From Gayadomonas joobiniege G7 (GTDB lineage: Bacteria > Pseudomonadota > Gammaproteobacteria > Enterobacterales > Alteromonadaceae): DNA of 64,000 bases. The stretch's first letter is position 1; each line of letters opens with the position of its first letter. The DNA is taken from assembly GCF_000300815.1 (NCBI RefSeq), contig NZ_AMRX01000003.1:124001-188000 (forward strand), in the 5' to 3' direction. Shown in pieces: positions 19,384-28,957 of the stretch. The notes beneath the pieces are model-generated. The model had not been told where the DNA came from, did not search any database, and saw only the letters and a program-made list of their open reading frames with translations. A program made the translations under genes and the position numbers.

Positions 19384-20970
19384 TTAGTGACGGAAATGGC
19401 GCATGCCAGTAAAGACCATTGCCATGCCATGTTCATCGGCAGCCGCAATTACTTCTTCGTCACGCATTGAGCCGCCAGGTTGAATCACAGCCGTAATACC
19501 CGCTGCTGCAGCTGCATCTATGCCATCGCGAAACGGAAAAAATGCATCTGAGGCCATCACTGAACCTGCTACTTCTAAATTTTCATCAGCCGCTTTGATA
19601 CCAGCAATTTTAGCACTATAAACTCGGCTCATTTGACCCGCGCCGACTCCAATTGTCTGGTTGCCTTTACAATATACAATGGCATTCGATTTTACATACT
19701 TTGCCACTTTCCAGCAGAATAACAAGTCGTTTAGCTCTTCGGCAGTCGGTTGTTTTTTAGTGACCACTTTTAAGTCAGCTTCGGTGACCATACCCTGATC
19801 CCGATCTTGGACTAATAAACCACCGTTAACACGCTTATAATCAAAACCTGATGTTTTATTTTGCCATTGGCCGCAGGCTAATAAACGGACATTTTGTTTT
19901 GCTTTAATCACTTCAGCTGCTTCAGCAGACACCTCTGGTGCAATAATGACTTCAACAAATTGGCGTTCGATAATGGCGGCAGCAGTCTCGGCATCCAAAG
20001 TTTGGTTAAATGCAATAATGCCACCAAATGCAGAGGTTGGATCTGTCTGATAGGCTTTATCGTAGGCCTGCAGTAAGTTTTCACCTAATGCAACGCCACA
20101 TGGATTAGCATGTTTTACAATGACACAAGCCGGTTGCTTGAACTCTTTAACACATTCTAACGCCGCATCTGTATCTGCGATATTATTGTATGACAGGGCT
20201 TTGCCTTGCAATTGAGTTGCACTGGCAACAGAAGCTTCTTGGCTTTCTTTTTCAACATAAAAAGCCGCTTTTTGATGGCTGTTTTCGCCATAGCGTAAAT
20301 CTTGTTTTTTAATAAACTGACTATTGTAAGTTCGTGGGAACGGACTTTCGTCTGCTTTTTCGCTGTGGTAGTCAGGCACTAAACGACCAAAATAGTTGGC
20401 AATCATGCCATCATAAGCGGCTGTGTGTTCAAATGCTGCAATCGCTAAATCAAACCGGCTTTGATAGCTTAAGCTATTATTGTTTGATTGCATTTCAGTC
20501 AGTACGCGCTGGTAGTCATTGGCATTCACAACTATGGTGACATCTTTATGGTTTTTAGCTGCCGAACGAACCATAGTAGGGCCGCCAATATCAATGTTTT
20601 CAATAGCGTCTTCTAACGTGCAGTCAGGTTTAGCCACAGTGTTTGCAAAGGGGTATAGGTTCACTACAACCATATCAATTTGCTCAATGCCATGCGCTTG
20701 CATAACTTCAGCATCTTGCCCACGACGACCTAAAATACCGCCATGAACTTTGGGGTGCAGAGTTTTGACTCGGCCGTCCATCATTTCAGGAAAGCCAGTA
20801 TAGTCAGATACTTCAACGGCTGGGATTTGATTTTCTTTTAATAATTTATAGGTCCCGCCGGTTGATAAAATCTCAACACCAGCTTGGTTTAAGGCGGAGG
20901 CAAATTCCACAATACCAGTTTTATCTGAAACACTAATTAAAGCGCGCTTAATCGGGCGTGCATTGTCCAT
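19384..20970 (-). CDS. purH: Bifunctional AICAR transformylase / IMP cyclohydrolase PurH
   Basis: Catalyses the last two steps of IMP synthesis. The N-terminal IMP cyclohydrolase (MGS-like) domain contains [15 protein letters not shown] and STGGTYKLL, the C-terminal AICARFT domain contains [14 protein letters not shown] and [10 protein letters not shown]. At 528 aa it is complete. It follows the fis terminator on the same strand; no PurR-type palindrome was recognised upstream. Confidence 0.97.
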   Translation of the reverse strand: MDNARPIKRALISVSDKTGIVEFASALNQAGVEILSTGGTYKLLKENQIPAVEVSDYTGFPEMMDGRVKTLHPKVHGGILGRRGQDAEVMQAHGIEQIDMVVVNLYPFANTVAKPDCTLEDAIENIDIGGPTMVRSAAKNHKDVTIVVNANDYQRVLTEMQSNNNSLSYQSRFDLAIAAFEHTAAYDGMIANYFGRLVPDYHSEKADESPFPRTYNSQFIKKQDLRYGENSHQKAAFYVEKESQEASVASATQLQGKALSYNNIADTDAALECVKEFKQPACVIVKHANPCGVALGENLLQAYDKAYQTDPTSAFGGIIAFNQTLDAETAAAIIERQFVEVIIAPEVSAEAAEVIKAKQNVRLLACGQWQNKTSGFDYKRVNGGLLVQDRDQGMVTEADLKVVTKKQPTAEELNDLLFCWKVAKYVKSNAIVYCKGNQTIGVGAGQMSRVYSAKIAGIKAADENLEVAGSVMASDAFFPFRDGIDAAAAAGITAVIQPGGSMRDEEVIAAADEHGMAMVFTGMRHFRH

Positions 20971-20996
20971 TTTATGTACCTTTATACGATAAATTA

Positions 20997-21024
20997 AAAC
21001 AAAAAAGCACCCTTAGGTGCTTTT
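20997..21024 (-). terminator. Intrinsic terminator after fis
   Basis: AAAAGCACC (21003-21011) and GGTGCTTTT (21016-21024) form a perfect 9-bp stem with a four-base loop. Read on the minus strand it is followed by a T-run, ending the dusB-fis operon before purH. Confidence 0.85.
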
Positions 21025-21042
21025 AAATAAACAAAAAAAATT

Positions 21043-21336
21043 TTAGTTCATGCCGTATTTTTTAAGCTTTTTACGCAAAGTACCACGGTTGATACCTAAA
21101 ATGTTAGCTGCACGAGTCTGGTTGCCTCGAGTGTAAAGCATGATTTCTTCTAATAATGGTGCTTCGACTTCTGATAACACGATTTCATAAAAGTCATCAA
21201 TGTCCTGACCGTTTAATTGTGACAAGTAGTTAGTCACTGCCTGCTTTACAGAGGCGCGCAAAGGTTTTTGCGTTTGTTCTTGCGATGGGGTAACAGTACC
21301 AGTAACTAATTCAGGAGAAACATTTTGATCGAACAT
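21043..21336 (-). CDS. fis: Nucleoid-associated regulator Fis
   Basis: DNA-bending global regulator of growth-phase genes. The C-terminal helix-turn-helix [22 protein letters not shown] is nearly identical to E. coli Fis and the dimerisation helices precede it. At 97 aa it is the standard length. It lies directly behind dusB (one-base gap), the conserved gammaproteobacterial dusB-fis operon. Confidence 0.97.
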   Translation of the reverse strand: MFDQNVSPELVTGTVTPSQEQTQKPLRASVKQAVTNYLSQLNGQDIDDFYEIVLSEVEAPLLEEIMLYTRGNQTRAANILGINRGTLRKKLKKYGMN

Positions 21337-21337
21337 A

Positions 21338-22336
21338 TTAACTACTCTTCTCTTTTAAAGTGATTAAATTATCAAAAAAATCTGTCAGACTTTGAAGCTG
21401 TCCAACGGCATCATCGATGGCATTAAAAGCCCGTCTATATTGATCGCTGTTAGGGATCTGCTTTAAATACCAGCTCACATGTTTACGCGCCAGACGATAT
21501 CCTTTTTCTTCACCATAAAATTTATGGATCTGGGCTACGTGGGACAGAACCATTTCAGCAATTTGCGGCAATGGCGGTCGCTCTGGTATTGTTCCGTCCT
21601 CTAACAGCTGGCAAATCTCCTGAATTAACCAGGGATTGCCTTGAGCGCCGCGACCAACCATAACGGCGTCAGCGCCCGTAAATTCTTTTACAGCTTTTGC
21701 TTGCGGTGCCGAGCAAATATCCCCGTTTGCAATAACCGGAATATTAATTGCCTGTTTAATGGCGCGTATCGTTTGATATTCAGCACGGCCTTTAAACATA
21801 CATTCGCGAGTACGACCATGAACAGCGAGCGCTTGAATACCAGCCGCTTCCGCGATACGCGCAATTTCTACACCATTTTTATGTTGTTGTGACCAACCCG
21901 TTCTAATTTTTAAGGTCACAGGTACGTTAACTGCGGCCACAACTGAAGTTAAAATTTGCTCAACTAATTTAGGGTCTTGCAACAAAGCTGACCCCGCGAG
22001 CTTTTTATTCACTTTTTTGGCTGGGCAGCCCATATTAATATCAATAATTTGTGCCCCGTTCTCAACATTGAACTGGGCTGCGGCTGCCATTAGCGCCGGA
22101 TCACTGCCCGCGATCTGGACGCTTTTGATACCTTTTTCTTGTTTCAGGTCCATTCGTGCTTTCGATTTGTCTGTATCCCACACTTGCGGATTACTCGATT
22201 GCATCTCACCTGTTGCTAAACCTGCGCCTAAATCTAAACAGATATGACGAAAAGGTTGATCTGTGACACCGGCCATCGGCGCTAAAAAAACTGGACTTAA
22301 AATTTTATGTGCGCCTATCTGAATCATCTTAGTCAA
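21338..22336 (-). CDS. dusB: tRNA-dihydrouridine synthase B
   Basis: FMN-dependent enzyme reducing uridine to dihydrouridine in tRNA. TIM-barrel with [14 protein letters not shown] near residue 15, the [10 protein letters not shown] segment, the conserved catalytic Cys in MGCPAKKV, and [12 protein letters not shown]. At 332 aa it is full length. The operon partner fis supports DusB over DusA/C. Confidence 0.96.
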   Translation of the reverse strand: MTKMIQIGAHKILSPVFLAPMAGVTDQPFRHICLDLGAGLATGEMQSSNPQVWDTDKSKARMDLKQEKGIKSVQIAGSDPALMAAAAQFNVENGAQIIDINMGCPAKKVNKKLAGSALLQDPKLVEQILTSVVAAVNVPVTLKIRTGWSQQHKNGVEIARIAEAAGIQALAVHGRTRECMFKGRAEYQTIRAIKQAINIPVIANGDICSAPQAKAVKEFTGADAVMVGRGAQGNPWLIQEICQLLEDGTIPERPPLPQIAEMVLSHVAQIHKFYGEEKGYRLARKHVSWYLKQIPNSDQYRRAFNAIDDAVGQLQSLTDFFDNLITLKEKSS

Positions 22337-22617
22337 CTGGTTAAAAGTGCATCACCTGAAAAAGGCGGGCTAGTTTACGGATTTTTTGGCAGGCTGAAAA
22401 GCTTAATTTTTAATCAGTTTGAAATTTTTTTTTGTCAAGGGGGAACAGAATAAATATTTCAGTTTTATGAAGGTTAAAAATGATCATGAATTGCCACCTA
22501 TGTTAAAAAAAAGCGTTATTTTTTATTTTTTGTAATAAAATGTACAGATAACAAAGTTTAACAGTTTATTGATCTTGCTGATCTAAGATTAAATCGAGCT
22601 TATTTTGGGAGGTTATT

Positions 22618-23424
22618 ATGAACTTAAAACAAACAGCATTTGTGCTCACAGCATCTATATTAATTACCGCTTGTGATGATGATATTGACTATCATGTTGG
22701 CGTCGATCCTCATCATTTACGTATTTATAAAGACGATCAGCAATTATCCTGTCAACCAGACTCTGGCATTTCTATTCGCAGCCATGCGTTGGAATTGGCC
22801 GAGCAAAATATTACGATGCATTGCAGTCAAAAAGGAACTGATGGATTTTCTTATCCTCAATCCTGTGGCTCCGAAACTGGCAGTATTAATATTTACACGA
22901 TACACACAGAAGATTTGGCCGCTGCAAAAGCGCTCGGTTTTGAACGCTTGAGTAAATTACCACAAGCGAGTTTAAATAATTTGTGTGAATATCAAGTGAT
23001 CTCGGACCAGCGAAAATATTATCTAATGCATGATATTAAAGCGAATTTAGATATTTGGCAGCAGGCGCAAATCAATGACTATCATTATAAAATACAAACG
23101 GCATATCAGGACTGTTCTGAGAACTCTAAAAATGGTCACTTTCGTGTGCAAGTTGAAAATGGCCAAATCACCGAAGTAATGGACTTGGCTGATAATAGTA
23201 TATTAAATGATATCGACGATTTTTATACAATGGAGGAGTTGTTAAACGAAATTAAGCTATCTTTTTGGATGTCTCCTTTTGCCGCGGGGAAAAGTGTGCA
23301 AGAAGTGCAGAAGTTACCTCATTACAGTGAGCTAGGGGTCATTCAAAGTGTTTATTATGATAGTGGTACCTCTGCCTGTGATGCCCCTTACATACAAATA
23401 TCTGAATTTACCCCGCTTAATTAA
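22618..23424 (+). CDS. Putative lipoprotein with DUF6174-like C-terminal domain
   Basis: A 268-residue exported protein. The signal peptide ends in a lipobox LITAC with Cys19. The first half (about 20-135) is cysteine-containing and unrecognised. The second half has the pattern NLDIWQQAQINDYHYKIQTAYQDC...FRVQVENGQITEV, which resembles DUF6174 (Trp, Tyr pair, Cys, VENGQ). Function unknown. GGGAGG lies six bases before the ATG. It stands alone between the divergent dusB and the opgGH operon. Confidence 0.7.
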   Translation: MNLKQTAFVLTASILITACDDDIDYHVGVDPHHLRIYKDDQQLSCQPDSGISIRSHALELAEQNITMHCSQKGTDGFSYPQSCGSETGSINIYTIHTEDLAAAKALGFERLSKLPQASLNNLCEYQVISDQRKYYLMHDIKANLDIWQQAQINDYHYKIQTAYQDCSENSKNGHFRVQVENGQITEVMDLADNSILNDIDDFYTMEELLNEIKLSFWMSPFAAGKSVQEVQKLPHYSELGVIQSVYYDSGTSACDAPYIQISEFTPLN

Positions 23425-23458
23425 CGTTAGTTTTAAATCGCCTCATCATTAATCCAAA

Positions 23459-23494
23459 CCCACATAAGTTACGTATTAAATGAACTTGTGTGGG
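23459..23494. other. Stem-loop upstream of opgG
   Basis: CCCACATAAGTT (23459-23470) pairs with AACTTGTGTGGG (23483-23494) with one G-T wobble and a 12-base loop. No T-run follows, so it may be a weak terminator of the lipoprotein gene, an operator, or part of the opgG leader. Confidence 0.45.
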
Positions 23495-23575
23495 CTAGGT
23501 CTCAAAATTCAAACAACTACCGAACTCACCCAATTTACACAGGTCAAGCAAGGAAAGGAATAAAAGGAAACCACT

Positions 23576-25159
23576 ATGCAAGTTAAATTGATTTACGTTT
23601 GTTTGTTTTGGTTATTATTAGTCTCTGGTCAAGCGATTGCTGCTGCACAAATGTCGGTTAAAACGCCGCCGGAGAATTTGTTTGATGTACTAAGTGCACG
23701 GGCAAAAAATTTAGCCGCTCAACCTTATCAGGCGGTCTCTAAAATAGAGCAGGCTGTGCTAAATGATCTTGACTATTCAGCCTATCGAGCAATCCGTTTT
23801 AAAGCGGACACTGCATTGTGGGCTGGTCAAAAACCGTTTGAAGTGCAATTTTTCCATCCAGGCTTTTTATATGATCAACCCGTTAAAATCGTTCGTATTA
23901 ATGGCCGTGGTGAGCGCTTTACAGTACCTTTTGATCCTGCCAGTTACCAATACGATGGACCTGCAGCAGGTGCTGGTGATGCGTTGAAACAAGCCGGTGA
24001 TCAAATTCAGTTAGGGCATGCCGGATTTCGTGTGCATTTTCCGTTAAACAATCCAACCTATAAAGATGAAGTGATTGTTTTTCAGGGGGCTTCTTATTTT
24101 CGTCTGGTGGGGCCAGGCCAACAGTATGGTTTATCGGCACGGGGCCTAGCGATTGATACCGCAGAGGCCAGCGGCGAAGAATTTCCAACATTTACTGAGT
24201 TTTGGTTGTTAGAACCAGACGAGCAAAGCAATGAATTGGAAATTTACGCTTTGTTAGATAGCCCCTCAATCAGTGGAGCTTATCATTTTATTTTGCAACC
24301 CGGTGTCACTACCGAGGTTCAAGTAAAAAGCCAATTGTTTGCCCGCGAGGATATTAACAAATTGGGTGTAGCACCGTTAACCAGTATGTTTTTACATGGT
24401 GAAAACCAAGCGCACAAGGTAGATGACTTTAGACCTGAGGTACATGACTCTGATGGTTTATTGGTTCTGTCTGAGCAGGGGGAATGGACTTGGCGGCCGC
24501 TCACCAATCCGAATGGGTTACGGGTAAACGCCTTGCAATACGAAAACCCTAAAGGTTTTGGTTTATTGCAGCGGGATACCGAGTTCGGTCATTATTTGGA
24601 CGCCGAAGCCCATTATGGCGAGCGTCCTGGGCTTTGGGTTGAGCCGACTGAAAACTGGGGAAAAGGGCATGTTGAGCTGGTTGAAATTCCTACCGAGAGT
24701 GAAACAAACGATAATATAGTCGCTTATTGGGTGCCGGAAACGCCACTTAATAAAGGTGATAGTTTTTCTTTTAATTATCGTCTAACGACAGTCGCAGGTG
24801 CATTGTCTCAACAAACGCTTGGTCAAGTCACTCGCACACGCATAGGTTGGGCGGCCTTACCAGGCATGGATAATCCGCCGCCACAAAGTGAACGCCAATT
24901 TATCGTTGATTTTAATGGTGGGGCATTAGCTGATTTGCCTAAACAATTACCAATTCAAGCCAAGCTAACGCTGAGTAATGGCAGTTATAAAGATCTACAA
25001 GTTAAAGCATTACCGGGTGACGCTGGCTGGCGCGCTGCGTTTAAGTTAACACCCGATGAAGAACTGCCAGCAGATATGCGTTTGTCTTTACACTTACGGA
25101 ATAAAGCAATTACAGAGGTATGGAATTATGTCTGGTATGCAAGCGACTTTGAAGAATAG
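23576..25159 (+). CDS. opgG: Periplasmic glucan biosynthesis protein OpgG
   Basis: Periplasmic protein needed for synthesis of osmoregulated periplasmic glucans. Signal peptide of about 23 residues ending AIA, then the MdoG domain: PPENLFDVLSARAKNLA, FLHGENQ, EPTENWGKGHVELVEIPT and the C-terminal immunoglobulin-like domain. At 527 aa it is full length. It overlaps opgH by 32 bases, the usual opgGH operon. OpgD is the paralogue to consider, but the opgH partner favours OpgG. Confidence 0.95.
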   Translation: MQVKLIYVCLFWLLLVSGQAIAAAQMSVKTPPENLFDVLSARAKNLAAQPYQAVSKIEQAVLNDLDYSAYRAIRFKADTALWAGQKPFEVQFFHPGFLYDQPVKIVRINGRGERFTVPFDPASYQYDGPAAGAGDALKQAGDQIQLGHAGFRVHFPLNNPTYKDEVIVFQGASYFRLVGPGQQYGLSARGLAIDTAEASGEEFPTFTEFWLLEPDEQSNELEIYALLDSPSISGAYHFILQPGVTTEVQVKSQLFAREDINKLGVAPLTSMFLHGENQAHKVDDFRPEVHDSDGLLVLSEQGEWTWRPLTNPNGLRVNALQYENPKGFGLLQRDTEFGHYLDAEAHYGERPGLWVEPTENWGKGHVELVEIPTESETNDNIVAYWVPETPLNKGDSFSFNYRLTTVAGALSQQTLGQVTRTRIGWAALPGMDNPPPQSERQFIVDFNGGALADLPKQLPIQAKLTLSNGSYKDLQVKALPGDAGWRAAFKLTPDEELPADMRLSLHLRNKAITEVWNYVWYASDFEE

Positions 25160-27059
25160 AACCTCTGCGCGTCAGCAGGTTAAGATCCCAGTACTCTGGC
25201 TGCGCCGCACAGTATTTTTAGTGCTCGTCGTAGCCACCATGTTGACGGGTATTTGGCTCATGTTTGATATTTTACAGGCCAACGGGACCAGTATTTTAGA
25301 ATTGAGTTTGTTGGTGTTGTTTGCAATCACTTTTGCATGGATTTCAGTGGCCTTTTGGAGTGGTGCTCTGGGATTTATGATTCAATTATTGCGGCGAGAC
25401 CCATTAACATTGAAACAGTTTAAAGCAACAGCAGCGGTTTCTGAAGGGCGTCTGAAACAAGCTAAAACCGCGATCGTAATGCCTGTCTATAACGAGGATA
25501 CTGAGCGTGTAATGGCGGGGTTTGAAGCATGCTTTCGCTCCCTTGAACAAACCGGTAAATTGGCAGGTTTTGATTTCTTTTTATTAAGTGATACTCAAGA
25601 TCCTGAATTGGCTGAACGAGAAAAAGTTGAGTGGCAAAAATTTAAACATAGGTTAGGTGCCTCGTTAGCCAAAAAAGTATTTTACCGTCGGCGGGAAAAT
25701 AATGTCGGCCGTAAGGTGGGTAATCTTGAAGACTTTTGCTGCCGGTGGGGACAAGATTATGCCCATATGTTGGTATTGGACGCAGATAGTATAATGACTG
25801 GCAAATGTATTTTGCGGCTAACATATGCCATGCACCACAATCCAGAAGCAGGTTTGATTCAAACAGTGCCGATACCTGTCCGTCAGGACACATTTTTTGC
25901 CCGTTTTTTACAGTTTGCTGCGTCTTTATATAGTCCAATGTTAGCCACTGGGCTGGCATTTTGGCAAGGTGATGCAGCAAATTATTGGGGTCACAATGCG
26001 ATTATCCGTACCCGCGCATTTATTGATTATTGCGGGTTGCCACCATTAACAGGCAAAGGGCCTTTCAGTGGCGATATTTTAAGCCATGATTTTGTTGAAG
26101 CTGCCTGTTTACGTCGAGCTGGTTGGCAAGTGCTTTTATTTGCCGAACTAGAAGGGAGTTATGAAGAAGTTCCTAGTAATATGTTAGATTATGCAGTGCG
26201 CGACCGTCGCTGGGTACAAGGTAACATCCAACATTTAGCCCTTTTGCCTAAAAAAGGTTTTTTTTGGATGAGTAAAGTTCATTTTTTATTAGGCGCCTTG
26301 GCTTACATTACTTCATTGGTATGGCTTCTCATGTTGGCACTTTCAACGGTTGATGCGGTTGGGCGTTCTCTTACCAGTAATGACTTTTTTATCAGTGCCT
26401 ACCAGCTGTTTCCGAGCTGGAAAATTGCCAAAACCGAGTTGATATACGCTTTATTATATTTCACTGCGAGTCTGCTGCTGTTGCCTAAGCTGATGGGGAT
26501 CATTATTGCCCTCTTGTATCATCGCCAAGCTTTTGGGGGCACGATAAGATTATTATTAAGTGCCATGGTTGAAACCGTATTTGCGATTTTAATTGCACCC
26601 ATCATGATGGTCTTTCATGCGTACTTTGTCGTCTGTGTATTTGCCGGTAAAAAAGTTAGCTGGAATTCACAAAGTCGAGAAGGGCGCATGCTAAATTGGC
26701 GTGAGGCGTTTATTTATACTCGATGGGCGACTTTAGTCGCTGTATGTTGGGGCGCAGTCGCTTGGTATTTTGCACCTGTTTTTTTCTGGTGGATGTTGCC
26801 GGTTTTATTAGGTTTAGTCTTGGCGGCACCAATCTTACGCTATTCGAGCAGTTTAACGTTAGGGCTGTTATTTAAAAAAGCGGGCCTGTTTATGATCCCT
26901 GCTGAATATAAACAGGTACCTGTGATAGAGGCGGTTGCGAAACATTTGCAAATTTTGCGTCAGCAGGATGAACAAACAGTCGATCAAGCATTCCAATTGC
27001 CTGCCGAACGGCATTGTAAAATGCCACAGCAAAACTTTAACCAAATTTTAATTCAATAA
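25128..27059 (+). CDS. opgH: Glucan glucosyltransferase OpgH
   Basis: Inner-membrane GT2 family enzyme that polymerises the periplasmic glucan backbone from UDP-glucose. Several transmembrane helices flank a cytoplasmic catalytic domain with TAIVMPVYNEDTERV, VLDADSIMTG and the RDRRWVQGN acceptor motif. I chose ATG 25128 (MSGMQATLK, behind AGAGGT) giving 643 aa; the frame is open back to 25056 inside opgG. E. coli OpgH is 847 aa, so this version lacks most of its long N-terminal cytoplasmic region and has a shorter C-terminal tail. Confidence 0.93.
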   Translation: MSGMQATLKNRTSARQQVKIPVLWLRRTVFLVLVVATMLTGIWLMFDILQANGTSILELSLLVLFAITFAWISVAFWSGALGFMIQLLRRDPLTLKQFKATAAVSEGRLKQAKTAIVMPVYNEDTERVMAGFEACFRSLEQTGKLAGFDFFLLSDTQDPELAEREKVEWQKFKHRLGASLAKKVFYRRRENNVGRKVGNLEDFCCRWGQDYAHMLVLDADSIMTGKCILRLTYAMHHNPEAGLIQTVPIPVRQDTFFARFLQFAASLYSPMLATGLAFWQGDAANYWGHNAIIRTRAFIDYCGLPPLTGKGPFSGDILSHDFVEAACLRRAGWQVLLFAELEGSYEEVPSNMLDYAVRDRRWVQGNIQHLALLPKKGFFWMSKVHFLLGALAYITSLVWLLMLALSTVDAVGRSLTSNDFFISAYQLFPSWKIAKTELIYALLYFTASLLLLPKLMGIIIALLYHRQAFGGTIRLLLSAMVETVFAILIAPIMMVFHAYFVVCVFAGKKVSWNSQSREGRMLNWREAFIYTRWATLVAVCWGAVAWYFAPVFFWWMLPVLLGLVLAAPILRYSSSLTLGLLFKKAGLFMIPAEYKQVPVIEAVAKHLQILRQQDEQTVDQAFQLPAERHCKMPQQNFNQILIQ

Positions 27060-27071
27060 GGAGTAAATCGT

Positions 27072-27572
27072 ATGGCAACTGTGACATTAAAAGGTCAGCC
27101 AATTCAAACTCAGGGTGAACTCCCCAAAGTAGGAAGCAAATTGCCCGAGTTCACGCTTGTTAAAGGGGATTTAAGCGAAGCAAATTTAGCTGAATTTAAA
27201 GGCAAAAAAATTGTGTTAAACGTTTTTCCATCGGTGGATACTGGCACCTGTGCTATGTCTGTTCGCACCTTTAACGAACAAGCAACTGAGCTAGAGGATA
27301 CCCGAGTTCTTTGTATTTCGGCTGATTTGCCTTTTGCCCAAAACCGATTTTGTGGTGCTGAAGGCATCAAAAATGTAGCGGTTTTATCAGGATTTCGGTC
27401 ATCATTTGGTGATGATTATGGGTTAACCTTTAATACAGGCCCATTAAAGGGCCTGTATTCTCGATGTGTTATTGTCGCCAATGAGAACGGTGAGGTTTTA
27501 TATACTGAGCAGGTTGCAGAGACGGCAGATGAGCCAGATTATCAAGCGGCTTTGGCAGCTCTTAAAAACTAA
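27072..27572 (+). CDS. tpx: Thiol peroxidase Tpx
   Basis: Peroxiredoxin of the Tpx class, a periplasmic-type or cytoplasmic lipid hydroperoxide peroxidase. Peroxidatic Cys60 in SVDTGTCAMSVRTF and resolving Cys94 in NRFCGAEG match the family, as does the C-terminal RCVIVANENGEVLYTE. 166 aa, full length. GGAG precedes the ATG. It follows opgH by 12 bp, and a terminator closes the unit. Confidence 0.97.
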   Translation: MATVTLKGQPIQTQGELPKVGSKLPEFTLVKGDLSEANLAEFKGKKIVLNVFPSVDTGTCAMSVRTFNEQATELEDTRVLCISADLPFAQNRFCGAEGIKNVAVLSGFRSSFGDDYGLTFNTGPLKGLYSRCVIVANENGEVLYTEQVAETADEPDYQAALAALKN

Positions 27573-27573
27573 C

Positions 27574-27613
27574 ATCAATAGGCCACCAAATTTGGGTGGC
27601 CTATTGATTTTTT
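27574..27613. terminator. Bidirectional terminator between tpx and the dehydrogenase gene
   Basis: ATCAATAGGCCACC (27574-27587) and GGTGGCCTATTGAT (27595-27608) form a perfect 14-bp stem with a seven-base loop, followed by a T-run. The flanking genes converge, so it serves tpx and probably the minus-strand gene too. Confidence 0.9.
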
Positions 27614-28565
27614 AAACCAGCATATTGTCATAATTGCCAGCTAGAAAGTCACTGATGTTGTTAGCGATTTGATTTAACAATCGCTGACGCGCTTCTAAAG
27701 TTGCCCAAGCGGTGTGCGGGGTTATGGATAAATTATCAAGTCTTTTTTGTAAAAGAGGGTGTTCTCTTGGTGGTGGCTCAACTGACAAACCATCCAATAA
27801 AGCGGCTTGAATTAGGTTATCTTGTAGTGCTTGGCATAAATCATGTTCGTTAATTAAACCACCACGGGCGACATTCACTAAAATAGCGTCTGCTTGCATA
27901 CGCTCTAAAAATGCTCGGTTCACCATATGCATATTTTGCTCTGTGAGTGGGCAGTGCAGAGAAAGTATGTCGGCCTGTTCAACCACTTGCCAAAAAGGTG
28001 TCCGGCCAGCACGAAGTTCATTTTCACCTTGTCGCTCTGCGATTAGCACTTGCATGCCAAAAGCTCGGCCAATGTTTGCAGTTGCTTGGCCTGTATCGCC
28101 ATAACCGATAATGCCTAAGGTTTTGCCCGCTAGCTCAAAAGTTGCATAATTAAGCAAAGAAAAATTCCGGCTGCGGACCCACTCACCGTTAAAGCTGGTG
28201 CGATTATAATCGCTAATTCTGCTCGCCCAGTTTAATAACAACGCAAATACATGTTGTGCGACACTATCGGTTGAGTAGCCTTTGACATTGCAGACTTTCA
28301 CACCTGCTTTTTGACACGCTTGCAAATCAACGTTGTTATAGCCAGTTGCTGCCACACAGACTAATTTAAGTTGCTTAGCGAGCGCCAGCTCAGCTTCACC
28401 GATAACCACTTTATTGGTGATCACTACATTCGCATTTTCTAGTGCAGCAGCTGGATTTTGACGGAACTCATCAGACGAATAGCGGTCAATAGAAGTTGCA
28501 GTTTTGTTAATAAGTTGATAGTCGAGTTCACCCAAGGTGTCGGCATCTAAAAAGCTAATATGCAT
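27612..28565 (-). CDS. D-2-hydroxyacid dehydrogenase (glycerate/hydroxypyruvate type)
   Basis: NAD(P)-dependent reductase of 2-keto acids. Rossmann motif LGIIGYGDTGQA, catalytic Arg in NVARGGLINE, Glu in LSVEPPPREHPLL and His in ITPHTAWATLEARQR. The EPPPxxHPLL form is typical of glycerate dehydrogenase (HprA) relatives, which is the likeliest function; substrate cannot be fixed from sequence. 317 aa, complete. Divergent from the next gene. Confidence 0.88.
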   Translation of the reverse strand: MHISFLDADTLGELDYQLINKTATSIDRYSSDEFRQNPAAALENANVVITNKVVIGEAELALAKQLKLVCVAATGYNNVDLQACQKAGVKVCNVKGYSTDSVAQHVFALLLNWASRISDYNRTSFNGEWVRSRNFSLLNYATFELAGKTLGIIGYGDTGQATANIGRAFGMQVLIAERQGENELRAGRTPFWQVVEQADILSLHCPLTEQNMHMVNRAFLERMQADAILVNVARGGLINEHDLCQALQDNLIQAALLDGLSVEPPPREHPLLQKRLDNLSITPHTAWATLEARQRLLNQIANNISDFLAGNYDNMLV

Positions 28566-28645
28566 AAAAATTTACTCATCTGTTAGTCGAATGTCACTTT
28601 TGAGTCTAACATATGCATAATATAACAATAAAACAGGATGTGTTT

Positions 28646-28930
28646 ATGTTTGTTTCTACGATTGAATTTACAGTTGATCCGGCCGCTTTGCTGCAGTTTA
28701 TGGATGCCATTTTAGAGCAAGCGGAAGCGACATTAAAAGAGCAAGCTGGCTGCCATCAGTTTGAAGTCAGCCAATGCCGACAAAACCCTAAGCTATTTTT
28801 TTTGTACTCTCGTTTTGACAGTGAAGCAGATTTTCAGTGTCATTTAGACAGTCCACATTATTTATGTTTTACTAAACAAACGAATCAGTGGGTGATACGC
28901 AAACAAATAAGAACCTGGTTTGTTTGTTAA
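28646..28930 (+). CDS. Antibiotic biosynthesis monooxygenase (ABM) domain protein
   Basis: Small ferredoxin-like dimeric protein. The pattern ILEQAEATLKEQAGCHQFEVSQC and LYSRFDSEADFQCHLDSPHY is typical of ABM/YgiN-type quinol or polyketide monooxygenases. Start set at ATG 28646 behind AGGA (94 aa); the frame opens 11 codons earlier without a ribosome site. Substrate unknown. Confidence 0.75.
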   Translation: MFVSTIEFTVDPAALLQFMDAILEQAEATLKEQAGCHQFEVSQCRQNPKLFFLYSRFDSEADFQCHLDSPHYLCFTKQTNQWVIRKQIRTWFVC

Positions 28931-28944
28931 CCTAACTTAAATTA

Positions 28945-28949
28945 AAGGA
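28945..28949 (+). promoter_or_regulatory. Shine-Dalgarno site deciding a TTG start
   Basis: AAGGA eight bases before TTG 28958, whose product begins directly with the Rossmann strand (IFTIIGAGWLG). No upstream in-frame ATG exists. Confidence 0.65.
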
Positions 28950-28957
28950 CGTCTACT

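Noticed and set aside
20971-21000. PurR-type operator before purH
   Set aside because: No sequence close to the purine-regulon palindrome is present in the short gap after the fis terminator.
25056-25127. N-terminal extension of OpgH inside opgG
   Set aside because: It lacks a ribosome site and would overlap opgG by over 100 bases; ATG 25128 is better supported.
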